A stretch of 64,000 nt of DNA from Comamonas thiooxydans (GTDB lineage: Bacteria > Pseudomonadota > Gammaproteobacteria > Burkholderiales > Burkholderiaceae_C). Positions 46,991 through 57,213 of this stretch are shown in pieces. The notes below the pieces were generated by a model that was not told the origin of the DNA, searched no databases, and saw nothing but the letters and a program-made list of their open reading frames with translations. Location of the stretch: contig NZ_AP026738.1 of assembly GCF_002157685.2 (NCBI RefSeq), positions 3,162,001 to 3,226,000 of the forward strand, read 5' to 3'. A program made the position numbers and the translations under genes. The stretch's first letter is position 1. Every line of letters begins with the position of its first letter.

Positions 46991-47863
46991 ATGGAATGGA
47001 CACTAGAACGTTTGAGTCAATTCGTCGCCGTGGCGGACTGTGGCTCGATGACTCAAGCCGCTCGGCGCCAGGGCCGAACTCAATCTTCAGTGAGCATGGC
47101 CATGGGACTGCTAGAGGCGGACCTCGGGCTAGAGTTGTTTCATCGTGTAGGCCGGTCGGTGCGACTCACGCAGGCTGGCGAAGTCATCCTGCTGGAGGCA
47201 CGTGCCTTGCTCAATCAGGCGCAGGCGCTAGACCTACGCGCGCGCAAGCTGTCACATGGCCAGACAGCCAAGCTTTGCGTGGCTATCGACGAAGCTTTGC
47301 CCTATCCGCCGATTGCTAGGCTGCTGCAGGAGCTGGCGCACCAGTTCCCGGCTTTGGAGTTGACCCTGCTCAATGGCACGGCGGCAGAGGTCGCACGCCA
47401 AGTGCAATCAGGTCGAGCTGAGCTTGCCTTTCAGTTTGACCGAGGTCCAGCAGGCGCTCAGTTTGCTCAAACTTATGTGGCTGGCGTTCCTCAGATGGTG
47501 TTTGTATCGCGCGACCACGAGCTGGCCAAGTGCAATGGAATCAAGCGCGAGGATCTTGCTTCTCACCGGCAGTTGGTAATGCACATCGAGGGTGTTGAAG
47601 ACCTCGTGATCAGCCCGAGCATCTGGCGCTCGGAGAGCTTCTACGTGCTTGCCGACATGCTGGCCGACGGCATAGGCTGGGGAATTTTGCCGCGCAATAT
47701 CGCGCAAGCACCCGATATAGAGCCCCGCATCGTGGCACTGGACTGCCCGGAACTGCAGCTTCCACCGATAGCCGTGCGTATGCTCAATTTGCAAGGTGCA
47801 GAGCTGGGCGATACGGCCTTATGGATCGAGCAACGGCTGGCAACGCTGCTGCGTTCGAATTAA
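46991..47863 (+). CDS. LysR-family regulator
   Basis: A protein of 290 residues with the helix-turn-helix at 1-60 (MEWTLERLSQFVAVADCGSM, then TQSSVSMAMGLLEADLGLEL). The effector domain contains FVSRDHELAKCNGIKREDL and DMLADGIGWGILPRN. It is divergent from speG with 108 nt between. It may regulate speG and itself. The ligand is unknown. Confidence 0.92.
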   Translation: MEWTLERLSQFVAVADCGSMTQAARRQGRTQSSVSMAMGLLEADLGLELFHRVGRSVRLTQAGEVILLEARALLNQAQALDLRARKLSHGQTAKLCVAIDEALPYPPIARLLQELAHQFPALELTLLNGTAAEVARQVQSGRAELAFQFDRGPAGAQFAQTYVAGVPQMVFVSRDHELAKCNGIKREDLASHRQLVMHIEGVEDLVISPSIWRSESFYVLADMLADGIGWGILPRNIAQAPDIEPRIVALDCPELQLPPIAVRMLNLQGAELGDTALWIEQRLATLLRSN

Positions 47864-48021
47864 CCAAGATTAAGCCTTGGGGAATTTCGAAGCTATGGTT
47901 TCCAGTTCATCGTGAAAAACCGCATCGGGTCGATCAGCGACAGTCTCGGATCGGCCAATTGCAGACGACCGATGCATGAAGAAGCGGCCACTCAACGTGT
48001 GAAGCTATCTGTTGCGGACGG

Positions 48022-48372
48022 TCAGAAAACCATTACATGGTCAACCAAGTACCTGTCGCCCTGCTGCACCATAACCATCTCTGCCACGAAATCCCCTGGT
48101 TATTTGGTGAAGGTTTGTTTCCAGACGATAGCAACAGACTCGGGTCGCCGAAAGATAGCAATGAACTCTCTCTTGTCAAAGAACCCCTTGGTACCCTGAT
48201 AGTCTCTACAGATCCACTCCAGTCGTTCTTTGGATAAGACGCTCTTCAAGCGATCCGTAAAGTCCTTGATGTGTCTTTCATAATCAATTGCCGTTGAAGC
48301 ATCCATTAAGTTATCCATGATCGGATTGGCGATCAACATGATTTCGGAATCTGTTTTTTGAGACAAGTCCAT
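48022..48372 (-). pseudogene. Hypothetical protein interrupted by one stop codon
   Basis: From ATG 48372 the frame codes 90 residues (MDLSQKTDSEIMLIANPIMD, later YERHIKDFTDRLKSVLSKER, RPESVAIVWKQTFTK) and meets TAA at 48100. The same frame then continues PGDFVAEMVMVQQGDRYLVD then HVMVF to a stop at 48022. The downstream part reads like true protein, so a single nonsense change, or a sequencing error, splits a gene of 116 codons. The protein resembles small NTF2/DUF-like proteins but I do not recognise it. Confidence 0.65.
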
Positions 48373-48874
48373 ACGGGAGCCTTTCAGAGTTTGAGCATTG
48401 TCGCGGCCTTAGACTGAGTGCAATCAATTCTTATGGCTTTTCGCGGAACGACAGCTTTGCGGGATTTGTCGGGCTGTCAGCTCAGGGTCGATCGCAGGCC
48501 CTCGCCAACGACCGCTAACCGACATGCAAACTTGCGGCCAAACTTCGTCCAGATTGCCCAGTGTCGAGTGACCGCTCCCGCCGAGAGCAGACGCTGGCTA
48601 GTGATCTTGCCAGTGACCGCAATGGGTCGATCCACGCCCCTCGTGGTGCCCTCCAACAGAATGGATAGACCCAAACAATTTATTGCCCCCAGGCAATGTC
48701 GACCTATGCGTCCCGTAGCTCAGATTTCAGCGGCTGGGCTTGTCCGTTGCCGGATTGGTGTTGTACGAGTTGCTCGCTGATCAGCTGGGTAAGCCACAGA
48801 CTCAGTCTTTTCCGAATAGTTGATGCGCCTTGAGTCGCCGAAGCGACTGCACACCACCTCGGAAAGACAACGAC
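48373..48874. other. Intergenic stretch with degenerate repeats
   Basis: About 500 nt between minus-strand genes. No open frame has family features. CAGGGTCGATCGCAGG (near 48482) and CAATGGGTCGATCCACG (near 48620) belong to the GGGTCGAT-containing intergenic sequences. No terminator was recognised. Confidence 0.5.
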
Positions 48875-49519
48875 TCAAGATGGAAGGCAAGCCTGAGAGG
48901 TACCAAGAGCCACCATCGCATCAGTGAGTTGGGCCATGTATTCCGACATCGCTCGGCCATCACCCGACTGCATGCCCACGAATGCACCGTCGAATCCTGC
49001 GACACCGAAGAATGCCAACGCATTAACCAACTCGTCACCGACCTTCTGGCCCTTGTCGTTAAAGGACATCTGAATCATGTGTCGCATGTAGTCGAGACCC
49101 TCTTTGCGGATTTCGGCAATCGTTCGCATTGCTTCGGGAGCATCTGTGGCCTCGCTGCTCATAACCAGCAGCAACAGCAAACGAAGAAAGTCCTCTCGAT
49201 GCACGAAGACTTCACCCGTCTTGTGCAGGTACCAGCCAAGTCGCTCACGTGGCGTTCCACCTTCTGGGGGCGGCTGGTGAGCATTGCGCATCGCAGCGAA
49301 GAACTCCCTCGCGCCACGCGCCATCACTTCGGACAGCAGACCCGCCTTTGACTCGAAATGGTGATAGATCGCACTCTTGGGAATACCGCTTTCCTGCACC
49401 AGTGCGGACATCGATGTGCCGGCATAGCCACGCGTAGCCATCACCTTGGCTGCGACATCAAGTATCTCTTGGCGCGAACGTTGCCCGCGCCGATTTCCAT
49501 TGCTTTTGCTCTCTTCCAT
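48875..49519 (-). CDS. TetR-family regulator of the aromatic operon
   Basis: A protein of 214 residues. The helix-turn-helix (about 15-62) reads RQEILDVAAKVMATRGYAGT, then ESGIPKSAIYHHFESKAGLL. The C-terminal domain is of the TetR_C_33-like type. ATG 49519 (MEESKSNGNRRGQRSRQ) was chosen; the frame is open upstream without meaning. It is divergent from the eight-gene meta-cleavage operon, and a strong inverted repeat lies in the shared control region, so it most likely represses the operon until an aromatic acid or its CoA ester is bound. Confidence 0.9.
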   Translation of the reverse strand: MEESKSNGNRRGQRSRQEILDVAAKVMATRGYAGTSMSALVQESGIPKSAIYHHFESKAGLLSEVMARGAREFFAAMRNAHQPPPEGGTPRERLGWYLHKTGEVFVHREDFLRLLLLLVMSSEATDAPEAMRTIAEIRKEGLDYMRHMIQMSFNDKGQKVGDELVNALAFFGVAGFDGAFVGMQSGDGRAMSEYMAQLTDAMVALGTSQACLPS

Positions 49520-49675
49520 ATGTGCAGTGTATGTGCCTGGGTACCTCACATGCAGCACTCGGGAGCATTTGCCATGTGTACTCCTGCCCCCTCTCAGAAC
49601 ATGCGGACAACTAATGAGTGTGCACATCAAAAACATACGCACAAACCCTTACTGGTTCTTACCGATCACAAATTA

Positions 49676-49716
49676 TGGACCAATCGGTACATTCTTGTTT
49701 TGTACCGATTGGTCCA
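49676..49716. promoter_or_regulatory. Large inverted repeat, likely TetR operator
   Basis: Perfect 16-bp arms, TGGACCAATCGGTACA (49676-49691) and TGTACCGATTGGTCCA (49701-49716), with a 9-nt spacer. Each arm contains ACC-N4-GGT, itself a half-palindrome of TetR type, so the site may hold two regulator dimers 25 bp apart. It lies about 80 nt before the first catabolic gene. Confidence 0.85.
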
Positions 49717-49794
49717 ATCTAATTCATGTCAAAGCATGCTTGATCTAAGCGTCATGACTGGCACCAACGGTTGCGAACTCAGGAGACAAGCCAC

Positions 49795-51342
49795 ATGACC
49801 ACCAAGACCTACGACGCTGACGTCGCCATCGTCGGCTATGGCCCGACAGGGCTGATCGGCGCGCTGACCCTCGCCAACAAAGGCGTATCCGTGATTGCGC
49901 TGGAGCGTGAGCAAGATATCTATCAACGAGCCCGTGCTGTGACAGTCAACGATTGGACGATGCGCATCTTCCAGGACCTGGGAATTGATGAGCGCATCGA
50001 GAAAGTCATAGATCCACAGCGCGCGCTTCGCTGGATCACCTATGACGGCACGGAAATCATGCGGGTGGAGCACCCACCAAGCACCCTGGGTCGCAAGCCG
50101 CGCTTCTACAACATCTACCAACCTACGATGGAAGCAGAACTGCGCCGCTGCGGTGATGCCTACGGGGAGCGCCTACAGGTCCGCTACGGTTCGGAAGTCA
50201 TCGCTATGGAGCAAGATGCTGAAGGCGTAACGCTGACCAGCCGCGACAAGGCAACTGGCAAGCTGAGCTCCGTGCGAACACGCTACGCGATTGCCGCCGA
50301 CGGGGGCTCCAGCCCTAGCCGTGGGATGCTCGGGATAGATCTGCTGGGGGACACCAATGACGTGACATGGGTGGTCATCGACTGCCGCGTCAAGCGCTGG
50401 TGGCCTGACCGTGACTTCCTCACCTTCTGGTCCGACAAGAACCGTCCTGTGGTAGATATCGCGCTCTCGGCGGGCAATCACCGCTGGGAAATTCCTCTCA
50501 CGCCAGGCGAGACACCGGCCGACTACCCATCCAGCACAGAGGTCTGGCCACTGCTCAATGCCTTGGGCGTTACGGAAGACGATGTCGAGATTCACCAGCA
50601 CGCGTTCTACAAACACCACGTACGCATGGCCGACACATGGCGCAAGGATCGTGTCTTCCTGGCTGGTGATGCTGCTCACTTGATGCCCCCGTGGGCAGGC
50701 GCTGGCATGCAGACAGGCATGCGTGATGCTTTTAATCTTGGTTGGAAGATGGCTCGCGTCATCAAGGGCGAGTTGTCCGAGAGTTGGCTCGACACTTATG
50801 AAACGGAACGCCGCCCCAATGCGGTCTTCTACACAAATCTGGCCGTAGCTCTGGGACGGGTAATCAAGCAGGAGGCTAGTGCCGAGGAAATCGAAGCCCT
50901 CCATGCGGTGCCTACCGAGACAGTCACGCCCTACGAGCCACCACTGATCGCACCGCCTGCACTGGAGGCCGGATGGATACGTGGCGTCACGGGTGATGCC
51001 AGCATCGTCGGCCGAATGATTCCTCAGCCCATCGCGGGAGACACCTTCGGAAAAATGGCTCGTCTCGACGCCCTGCTGGGTGACGGCTTTGTCTTGCTGG
51101 GCGTCGATACGAATCCAGCTGACCTGCTGACCCCAGAAGAAAAGGCAGGCTGGGACGCGCTCAATGCTCGCTACCTCACGGTGCGCCCCAAAACCGCTTA
51201 CACGCACGGTTCTGATGAGCTGGTGGATCTCGACAACGTGCTACTGCCTTGGCTACAGCGCTACGGAGTCAAAGCCATCGCAATACGCCCCGACAAATTC
51301 GTAGCGGCGGCCGATACCAGTGGCCTCGCTGTGCCCGCCTGA
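49795..51342 (+). CDS. FAD-dependent phenol hydroxylase, MhpA-like
   Basis: A protein of 515 residues of the MhpA/PheA-type class A flavin monooxygenases, which add an ortho hydroxyl to a substituted phenol using NAD(P)H. The FAD-binding GYGPTGL is at 14-20, the DG-type motif YAIAADGGSSPSR near 163, and the GD motif FLAGDAAHLMPPWAGAGMQT at about 286-305. Relatives act on 3-(3-hydroxyphenyl)propionate, but the downstream ring-cleavage enzyme is of another class than MhpB, so the substrate is left open. It starts the operon, with TetR divergent. Confidence 0.88.
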   Translation: MTTKTYDADVAIVGYGPTGLIGALTLANKGVSVIALEREQDIYQRARAVTVNDWTMRIFQDLGIDERIEKVIDPQRALRWITYDGTEIMRVEHPPSTLGRKPRFYNIYQPTMEAELRRCGDAYGERLQVRYGSEVIAMEQDAEGVTLTSRDKATGKLSSVRTRYAIAADGGSSPSRGMLGIDLLGDTNDVTWVVIDCRVKRWWPDRDFLTFWSDKNRPVVDIALSAGNHRWEIPLTPGETPADYPSSTEVWPLLNALGVTEDDVEIHQHAFYKHHVRMADTWRKDRVFLAGDAAHLMPPWAGAGMQTGMRDAFNLGWKMARVIKGELSESWLDTYETERRPNAVFYTNLAVALGRVIKQEASAEEIEALHAVPTETVTPYEPPLIAPPALEAGWIRGVTGDASIVGRMIPQPIAGDTFGKMARLDALLGDGFVLLGVDTNPADLLTPEEKAGWDALNARYLTVRPKTAYTHGSDELVDLDNVLLPWLQRYGVKAIAIRPDKFVAAADTSGLAVPA

Positions 51343-51372
51343 CACCTCCCGTAGTTCTGTAAGGAGACTCAA

Positions 51373-52275
51373 ATGAGTAGCGTGAATCAACTTGCCTATG
51401 TGGGCATTGAGGCCAGTGACCTCGCCGGCTGGGAGCGCTTCGGCGTCGACCTGCTGGGGATGCAGCTGGGCTCCAGGAGCTCTGACTCCCTGCAATTGCG
51501 CATGGATGACAAAGTCTATCGATGGTTGATACAGAAGGGCCCCGCGGACGATCTATCGCTCACCGGTTTTGAATGCGGCAGCGATGCAGACCTCGATGCC
51601 ATCGTTTCGCGGCTACAAGCCGCCGGCCACCAAGTACAGCAAGGCGACGAACTCCTGGCGAAGCAGCGGCAGGTTCAGCGCATCTTTGTAACGGCGGACC
51701 CACTCGGGAATCGTGTGGAGCTGGTCACGGGATTCGCAACCGCAAGTACACCGTTCGTCTCCAAAGCGCTGAAATCCAGCTTTGTGACAAGCTTCGGCGG
51801 CGCGGGCCATCAGGTGCTCATGGAGCGCGGCATGGATCGCCTGCAGTTGATGGACTGGTATGGGCTGCTCGGCTTCAAACTGACCGACGTGATCGATGAG
51901 AAGTTGGCTCCCGACTTCATTGCAAGCGTGGCTTTCATGCACTGCAATGGTCGCCATCACACCTTGGCCCTGGCAAATATGCCGTTTCCCAAGCGCATTC
52001 ACCACTTCATGGTCGAAGTGTCTTCCATGGATGACGTGGGCCATGCCTATGACCGCTGCATGGACGACCGAAGGCAGTTCGAGATGACGCTAGGCATGCA
52101 CCCCAACGATCAAATGTTCAGTTTCTATGTCCGTACCCCTTCGGGGTTCAACGTGGAGTTCGGCTGGGGTGGCTTGGTCATTGATGAGCAGACCTGGCAG
52201 GTCCAGCACCTTGATCACCTCAGTAGCTGGGGACATCGGCATCCCAAGGTTGTTGCCGAGTTGCTGCAAGCCTGA
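51373..52275 (+). CDS. Extradiol catechol dioxygenase, BphC-like
   Basis: A protein of 300 residues with two VOC-type domains (about 5-130 and 140-285). The Fe(II) ligands are placed at His146 (GAGHQVL), His210 or 211 (RIHHFMVEV) and Glu262 (FNVEFGWGG); His195 (GRHHTLAL) and a Tyr in FYVRTPSGF complete the usual active site. It opens a 2,3-dihydroxyaryl ring next to the hydroxyls. TAAGGAG lies before the ATG. In E. coli mhp this step is done by an unrelated class III enzyme, so this operon is of the hpp/hbp kind. Confidence 0.92.
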   Translation: MSSVNQLAYVGIEASDLAGWERFGVDLLGMQLGSRSSDSLQLRMDDKVYRWLIQKGPADDLSLTGFECGSDADLDAIVSRLQAAGHQVQQGDELLAKQRQVQRIFVTADPLGNRVELVTGFATASTPFVSKALKSSFVTSFGGAGHQVLMERGMDRLQLMDWYGLLGFKLTDVIDEKLAPDFIASVAFMHCNGRHHTLALANMPFPKRIHHFMVEVSSMDDVGHAYDRCMDDRRQFEMTLGMHPNDQMFSFYVRTPSGFNVEFGWGGLVIDEQTWQVQHLDHLSSWGHRHPKVVAELLQA

Positions 52276-52320
52276 GCCTCGACTTCATTTCATCTATTCC
52301 AAAGTCCCAAGGAGATACCA

Positions 52321-53166
52321 ATGTCTATCACGCAAGCCAGCACCAGCCGTACCGTCGAAACTCGCGACTGGAACCTGCAATATTACGAAGCCGGTGAAGG
52401 TCATCCCGTCATCCTGCTGCATGGCAGCGGTCCGGGCGCCACCGGTTGGAGCAACTTCTCCGGCAACATTGAAGCGCTGGCGCGCCAGTTCCGCGTGCTC
52501 GCGGTTGATATGCCCGGCTGGGGCCTGTCCGATGCGTGCACGGTGGACCGCCTCGACCATGTGGATGCAGTCATCCAGTTCATGGATGCGCTCGGTATCG
52601 AGAAGGCGGCCTTTGTCGGCAACTCCATGGGGGGGCAGACGTCTCTGCGTCTGGCCACCGAGTATCCGGAGCGCATCAGTCACCTCGTCACCATGGGCCC
52701 TCCCGTGGGCAAGATGCCTTCGTTGTTTGGAGCCGGCGACGGCCCCTCAGAAGGTCTGAAGGTTCTCATCCAGGCCTACCAGGATGCGTCACCGGAGAAC
52801 ATGCGCCGTCTGGTTGAAATCATGACCTTCGACAAAGCGCGCTTTGCCACTCCCGAATTGACGAAAGCGCGCTCCGATGCAGCACTGGCCCGCCCGGAAC
52901 ATTTGAAGAACTACGTCGCAGGACTGCCTCAAGGTGCTCCTCTTCCCAAATGGGTAGACCGCTCCAAGCTGCCGCACATTCAGGTTCCCACATTGCTGAT
53001 CCACGGCCGCGACGACCGCGTCGTCTCCTTCGAAAGCTCTTTGTTCCTGCTCGCCTGCATCCCCAACAGCCGGTTGGTGCTGCTCAACCGCTGCGGCCAC
53101 TGGGCCATGATCGAGCACGCCGAGGAGTTCAACCGCCTGGTTGCCGACTTCATCGCCAGCAACTAA
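52321..53166 (+). CDS. Meta-cleavage product C-C hydrolase, MhpC/BphD-like
   Basis: A protein of 281 residues. The oxyanion motif HGSGPGATGWSNF starts at 34, the nucleophile is Ser102 (GNSMGG), Asp232 lies in GRDDRVV and His260 in CGHWAMIEHA. It splits the ring-opened product into 2-hydroxypenta-2,4-dienoate and a carboxylic acid derived from the ring side chain. AAGGAG precedes the ATG. It is third in the operon. Confidence 0.93.
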   Translation: MSITQASTSRTVETRDWNLQYYEAGEGHPVILLHGSGPGATGWSNFSGNIEALARQFRVLAVDMPGWGLSDACTVDRLDHVDAVIQFMDALGIEKAAFVGNSMGGQTSLRLATEYPERISHLVTMGPPVGKMPSLFGAGDGPSEGLKVLIQAYQDASPENMRRLVEIMTFDKARFATPELTKARSDAALARPEHLKNYVAGLPQGAPLPKWVDRSKLPHIQVPTLLIHGRDDRVVSFESSLFLLACIPNSRLVLLNRCGHWAMIEHAEEFNRLVADFIASN

Positions 53167-53248
53167 GCACTTGCACAGGCCTGCTGCGCCGACGTGGTCG
53201 CAACAGGCCCTGGACTTGCTTACTGAAATTTCATGAACGGAGAACAGC

Positions 53249-54199
53249 ATGAAACTGAAGACTCTCCTGGGCGCCAGCTTGCTGGTGGCAGCATGGGCTG
53301 GCAGTGCATTCGCGCAGACGCGACTTGTGACCCTTGGAACCCAGGGCGGACCGCTGCCCTCCACCACGCGCTCGCAACCGGCCAATGCGCTGATCGTCGG
53401 CGACAAGGTCTATGTCATTGATGCGGGTGACGGCGTGCTGCGACAACTGTATGCAGCAGGCATAGATCTGCGCAAGGTCAGGCAGGTGTTCATCACCCAT
53501 GACCATGACGATCACAACGCCGGCTGGGGCTCGCTCTTGGGCGTGCAATGGGATCTGGGCATCTGGCCGGTGGATGTCTACGCGCCCAGTGCGCAATCCA
53601 TGATGAAGGGATTTCTCCAGTATTTCGCGGTCAATGCACGCATCCGCCAGGCGGACTCGAAGAGCGGAAAACTCTCCCCGGAGAAAGCATTCCATGCACA
53701 TGACATCCAGGGCAATGGCCTGGTCTTCAAGGATGACTTGATCAGCGTTACGGCCCATGAGAACTGCCACTACAAGACGGACCCTGCGGCCGACGCCAAA
53801 CGCGCCGACAAGGATCGCTCCTATGCGTTGCGCATCCAGACGCCCGACAAGACCATCGTTTTCAGCGGCGACACAGGCCAGTGTCCTACGCTGACTGCCT
53901 TCGCCAGGGACGCCGACATGCTGGTGCATGAGGTCATAGACCTGCCTCTGACTCGCGAGATGATGCGACGCCAGCATGTACCCGATGCAGTAGCGGACGG
54001 CATGATGCGCCACATGACTGAGGAGCACACCGTACCGGAAGACGTCGGCTTGCTCGCCAAGGCCGTAGGCGCCAAGAAAGTCATCCTGACGCATCTGGTC
54101 CCCGGCGGCGATGAACCTGATACCCGCTACACCGATGGCGTTCGCAAGCACTTCAGTGGACCTGTCGAAGTGGCACGCGATCTCATGGTCTTCGAATAG
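53249..54199 (+). CDS. Exported metallo-beta-lactamase-fold hydrolase
   Basis: A protein of 316 residues with a signal peptide (MKLKTLLGASLLVAAWAGSA, cleavage after AFA near 22). The metal site THDHDDHNAG holds His84, His86, Asp88 and His89. Further ligands lie near ENCHYK, SGDTG and ILTHLVPG. It resembles the ribonuclease Z/arylsulfatase-like MBL branch, here in the periplasm. No step of the standard meta pathway needs it; it may hydrolyse an ester, sulfate or lactone before uptake. It is within the operon, with GGAG upstream. Confidence 0.88.
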   Translation: MKLKTLLGASLLVAAWAGSAFAQTRLVTLGTQGGPLPSTTRSQPANALIVGDKVYVIDAGDGVLRQLYAAGIDLRKVRQVFITHDHDDHNAGWGSLLGVQWDLGIWPVDVYAPSAQSMMKGFLQYFAVNARIRQADSKSGKLSPEKAFHAHDIQGNGLVFKDDLISVTAHENCHYKTDPAADAKRADKDRSYALRIQTPDKTIVFSGDTGQCPTLTAFARDADMLVHEVIDLPLTREMMRRQHVPDAVADGMMRHMTEEHTVPEDVGLLAKAVGAKKVILTHLVPGGDEPDTRYTDGVRKHFSGPVEVARDLMVFE

Positions 54200-54316
54200 A
54201 GGTCCCCCCCTGAGTAAACAGCAGCTCACCACCGACTGCACCAAGTCTGTGGTGTGGTCGGCCGACTGCGGCCGAAGGCAAAGAGCCTTGCTCCTTACCC
54301 AATCACAGCCCCCCAT

Positions 54317-55108
54317 ATGACTGCCCCATCAACAAACCTTCACGCTGCTGCCCTGGCCATACGAGAGGCTCGCAGCTCACGCAGCCCGATTGCGAGGGTA
54401 TCGGAAACCTTTGGCATTACCGGGCTCGACGCTGCCTACCAGGTGGCTCAACTCAATACACAGGCTTGCCTGGAAGATCCAGCCCGCCGAGTCGTTGGCC
54501 TCAAGGTCGGGCTCACCAATAAAGCAGTGCAACAGCAGCTGGGAGTGGATCAACCCGACTTCGGAGTGCTGTTCAACGATATGGAGTATCTGAATGGCGA
54601 CACCATTCCTATGGGTCGACTCATCCAGCCCAAGATTGAGGCCGAGGTCGCCTTCATCATCGGCAAAGATCTCAGCAGCCAAGCACCTTCTTGGTCCGAG
54701 TTCATCAACGCCTTGTCCTACGCGCTTCCGGCTCTGGAAATCGTCGATAGCGTGATCCGCGATTGGAAGATCACCCTGGTAGACACCGTCGCAGACAACG
54801 CTTCGTCGGCACTTTATGTATTGGGCGAGCAGCCTGTCAGCATCGGCGCACTGGACACCTCGGCCCTGGGCATGCAGATGAGCATCAACGGCAGGACCGT
54901 ATCGGTCGGCACGGGCGCCGCCTGCCTGGGCCACCCTCTGCGCGCCGCCTACTGGCTGGCCTGCACCATGGCCGAGCGCGGCCATCCCCTGCGCGCTGGC
55001 CAGCTCATTCTGTCCGGCGCCCTAGGACCCATGGTAGCTCTCAGCAACGGCGACCTGGTCCAGGCAAACCTGGGCAACCTGGGCAGCGTCGGCTGCCGCC
55101 TGGCCTGA
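54317..55108 (+). CDS. mhpD: 2-hydroxypenta-2,4-dienoate hydratase
   Basis: A protein of 263 residues of the MhpD/DmpE/BphH family, which adds water to 2-hydroxypenta-2,4-dienoate to give 4-hydroxy-2-oxovalerate. [20 protein letters not shown], the acidic metal-binding [15 protein letters not shown], and [17 protein letters not shown] are all present. ATG 54317 was chosen by similarity. The C-terminal [19 protein letters not shown] is conserved. It belongs to the lower meta pathway with the next two genes. Confidence 0.92.
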   Translation: MTAPSTNLHAAALAIREARSSRSPIARVSETFGITGLDAAYQVAQLNTQACLEDPARRVVGLKVGLTNKAVQQQLGVDQPDFGVLFNDMEYLNGDTIPMGRLIQPKIEAEVAFIIGKDLSSQAPSWSEFINALSYALPALEIVDSVIRDWKITLVDTVADNASSALYVLGEQPVSIGALDTSALGMQMSINGRTVSVGTGAACLGHPLRAAYWLACTMAERGHPLRAGQLILSGALGPMVALSNGDLVQANLGNLGSVGCRLA

Positions 55109-55134
55109 CTATCCCTTTCCTTCAAGAACACTCC

Positions 55135-56085
55135 ATGAGCAAAAAACTCAAGGCCGCCATCATCGGCAGCGGCAATATCGGCACGGATCTGATGATCAAG
55201 ATCCTGCGCCATGGCAAAAACATCGAGATGGGCGCCATGGTCGGCATCGATCCCCACTCCGACGGTCTCGCCCGCGCCTCCCGCATGGGCGTGGCCACCA
55301 CCCACGAAGGCGTGGAAAGCCTCACGCGCATGCCCGGGTTTGCAGAGATCGACTTTGTATTCGATGCCACCAGCGCCGGCGCACATGTGAAGAACGATGC
55401 CTTCTTGCGCAGCCTCAAGCCCGGCATCCGCATGATCGACCTGACGCCGGCGGCCATCGGCCCGTACTGCATTCCCGTGGTCAACGGCGACATGCATCTG
55501 GATGCGCCGAATGTGAACATGGTCACCTGCGGCGGCCAGGCCACCATCCCCATGGTCGCTGCCGTCTCTCGTGTGGCCAAGGTGCACTACGGCGAAATCA
55601 TTGCCTCGATTGCCAGCAAGAGCGCCGGTCCCGGCACCCGCGCCAATATCGACGAGTTCACCGAGACCACGTCCAAGGCGATCGAGGTCGTGGGCGGCGC
55701 CACCAAGGGCAAGGCCATCATCATCATGAACCCGGCCGAGCCGCCCCTGATCATGCGCGACACGGTCTACACCCTGAGCGCTTTGGCCGACGAGGCCGCC
55801 ATTGCCGCATCGGTAGAGCAGATGGCCGCTGCCGTGCAGTCCTACGTGCCGGGCTACCGCCTGAAGCAGCAGGTGCAGTTCGACCGTATCGACAGCCCGA
55901 TCCGCATCCCTGGCGTGGGCAACGCCCTCACGGGCCTGAAGACCTCGATCTTTCTGGAAGTCGAGGGTGCGGCCCACTACCTGCCCGCCTACGCCGGCAA
56001 CCTCGACATCATGACCAGCGCCGGCTTGCGCACCGCCGAGCATATGGCCGAGCGCATGCTGGCGACGCTCGCCGTGGCCGCCTGA
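55135..56085 (+). CDS. mhpF: Acylating acetaldehyde dehydrogenase
   Basis: A protein of 316 residues of the DmpF/MhpF family, oxidising acetaldehyde with NAD+ and CoA to acetyl-CoA. NAD-binding GSGNIG is at 11-16; the catalytic Cys132 lies in [11 protein letters not shown], as in DmpF. It forms a channelling complex with the aldolase encoded next, 14 nt downstream. Confidence 0.96.
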   Translation: MSKKLKAAIIGSGNIGTDLMIKILRHGKNIEMGAMVGIDPHSDGLARASRMGVATTHEGVESLTRMPGFAEIDFVFDATSAGAHVKNDAFLRSLKPGIRMIDLTPAAIGPYCIPVVNGDMHLDAPNVNMVTCGGQATIPMVAAVSRVAKVHYGEIIASIASKSAGPGTRANIDEFTETTSKAIEVVGGATKGKAIIIMNPAEPPLIMRDTVYTLSALADEAAIAASVEQMAAAVQSYVPGYRLKQQVQFDRIDSPIRIPGVGNALTGLKTSIFLEVEGAAHYLPAYAGNLDIMTSAGLRTAEHMAERMLATLAVAA

Positions 56086-56099
56086 GGAGACGACACACC

Positions 56100-57131
56100 A
56101 TGACGCAAACCAAGAAAATCTACATCTCCGACGTGACCCTGCGCGACGGCAGCCACGCCATTCGTCACCAGTACAGCGTGGAGCAGGCCAGACAGATCGC
56201 CCAGGCCCTGGATGAGGCCCGGGTCGACTCGATCGAGGTCGCTCACGGCGACGGCCTGCAAGGCTCCAGCTTCAACTACGGCTTTGGTGCCCACACTGAC
56301 CTGGAGTGGATAGAGGCCGTGGCCAGCGTGGTCAAGCACGCCAAGATCACCACCTTGCTGCTGCCGGGAATTGGCACCGTCCACGACCTCAAGGCCGCCT
56401 ACGAAGCCGGTGTCCGCGTGGTGCGGGTGGCGACCCACTGCACCGAAGCCGACGTGTCCCGCCAGCATATCGAATACGCGCGCCAGCTGGGCATGGAAGC
56501 CGTGGGCTTTCTGATGATGAGTCATATGACCTCGCCCAAGGCCCTGGCCGAACAGGCCAAGCTGATGGAGAGCTATGGCGCCACCTGCTGCTATGTCGTT
56601 GACTCCGGCGGCGCACTGGGCATGAACGATGTGCGCGATCGCTTCAGGGCCTTCAAGGACATCCTCAAGCCGGAAACCCAGACCGGCATGCACGCCCACC
56701 ACAACCTGAGCCTGGGCGTGGCCAACTCCATCGTGGCCGTGGAAGAAGGCTGCGACCGCGTGGATGCCAGCCTGGCCGGCATGGGCGCGGGCGCCGGCAA
56801 TGCTCCGCTGGAGGTGTTCATCGCAGCCGCAGAGCGCCTGGGCTGGAACCACGGCACGGATCTCTACAAGCTCATGGATGCGGCCGACGACATCGTGCGC
56901 CCGCTGCAGGACCGTCCGGTGCGCGTGGACCGCGAGACGCTGGCACTGGGCTACGCAGGCGTTTACAGCTCGTTCCTGCGTCACGCTGAAGTGGCTGCCA
57001 CCAAATACGGACTCAAGGCCGTGGACATTCTGGTGGAGCTGGGCAAGCGTCGCATGGTTGGCGGTCAGGAAGACATGATTGTTGACGTAGCGCTGGACCT
57101 GCTCAGAACGCGCCAAGCAACAGCAAGCTGA
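56100..57131 (+). CDS. mhpE: 4-hydroxy-2-oxovalerate aldolase
   Basis: A protein of 343 residues of the DmpG/MhpE family, splitting 4-hydroxy-2-oxovalerate to pyruvate and acetaldehyde. TLRDGSHA holds Asp16 and His19; the Mn ligands His198 and His200 are in [10 protein letters not shown]. The C-terminal communication domain that pairs with the dehydrogenase is present. Start follows GGAG by 10 nt. Confidence 0.96.
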   Translation: MTQTKKIYISDVTLRDGSHAIRHQYSVEQARQIAQALDEARVDSIEVAHGDGLQGSSFNYGFGAHTDLEWIEAVASVVKHAKITTLLLPGIGTVHDLKAAYEAGVRVVRVATHCTEADVSRQHIEYARQLGMEAVGFLMMSHMTSPKALAEQAKLMESYGATCCYVVDSGGALGMNDVRDRFRAFKDILKPETQTGMHAHHNLSLGVANSIVAVEEGCDRVDASLAGMGAGAGNAPLEVFIAAAERLGWNHGTDLYKLMDAADDIVRPLQDRPVRVDRETLALGYAGVYSSFLRHAEVAATKYGLKAVDILVELGKRRMVGGQEDMIVDVALDLLRTRQATAS

Positions 57132-57213
57132 TTTCTGCGCCCTCCCTGCTGGCCGCCGCATTAACCACCTACCCACACAAGAAAGAACGAATCACGTTCT
57201 AAAAGGAGACACC

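Noticed and set aside
54949..57176. Long minus-strand frames opposite mhpF and mhpE
   Set aside because: Shadows of two well-recognised enzymes.
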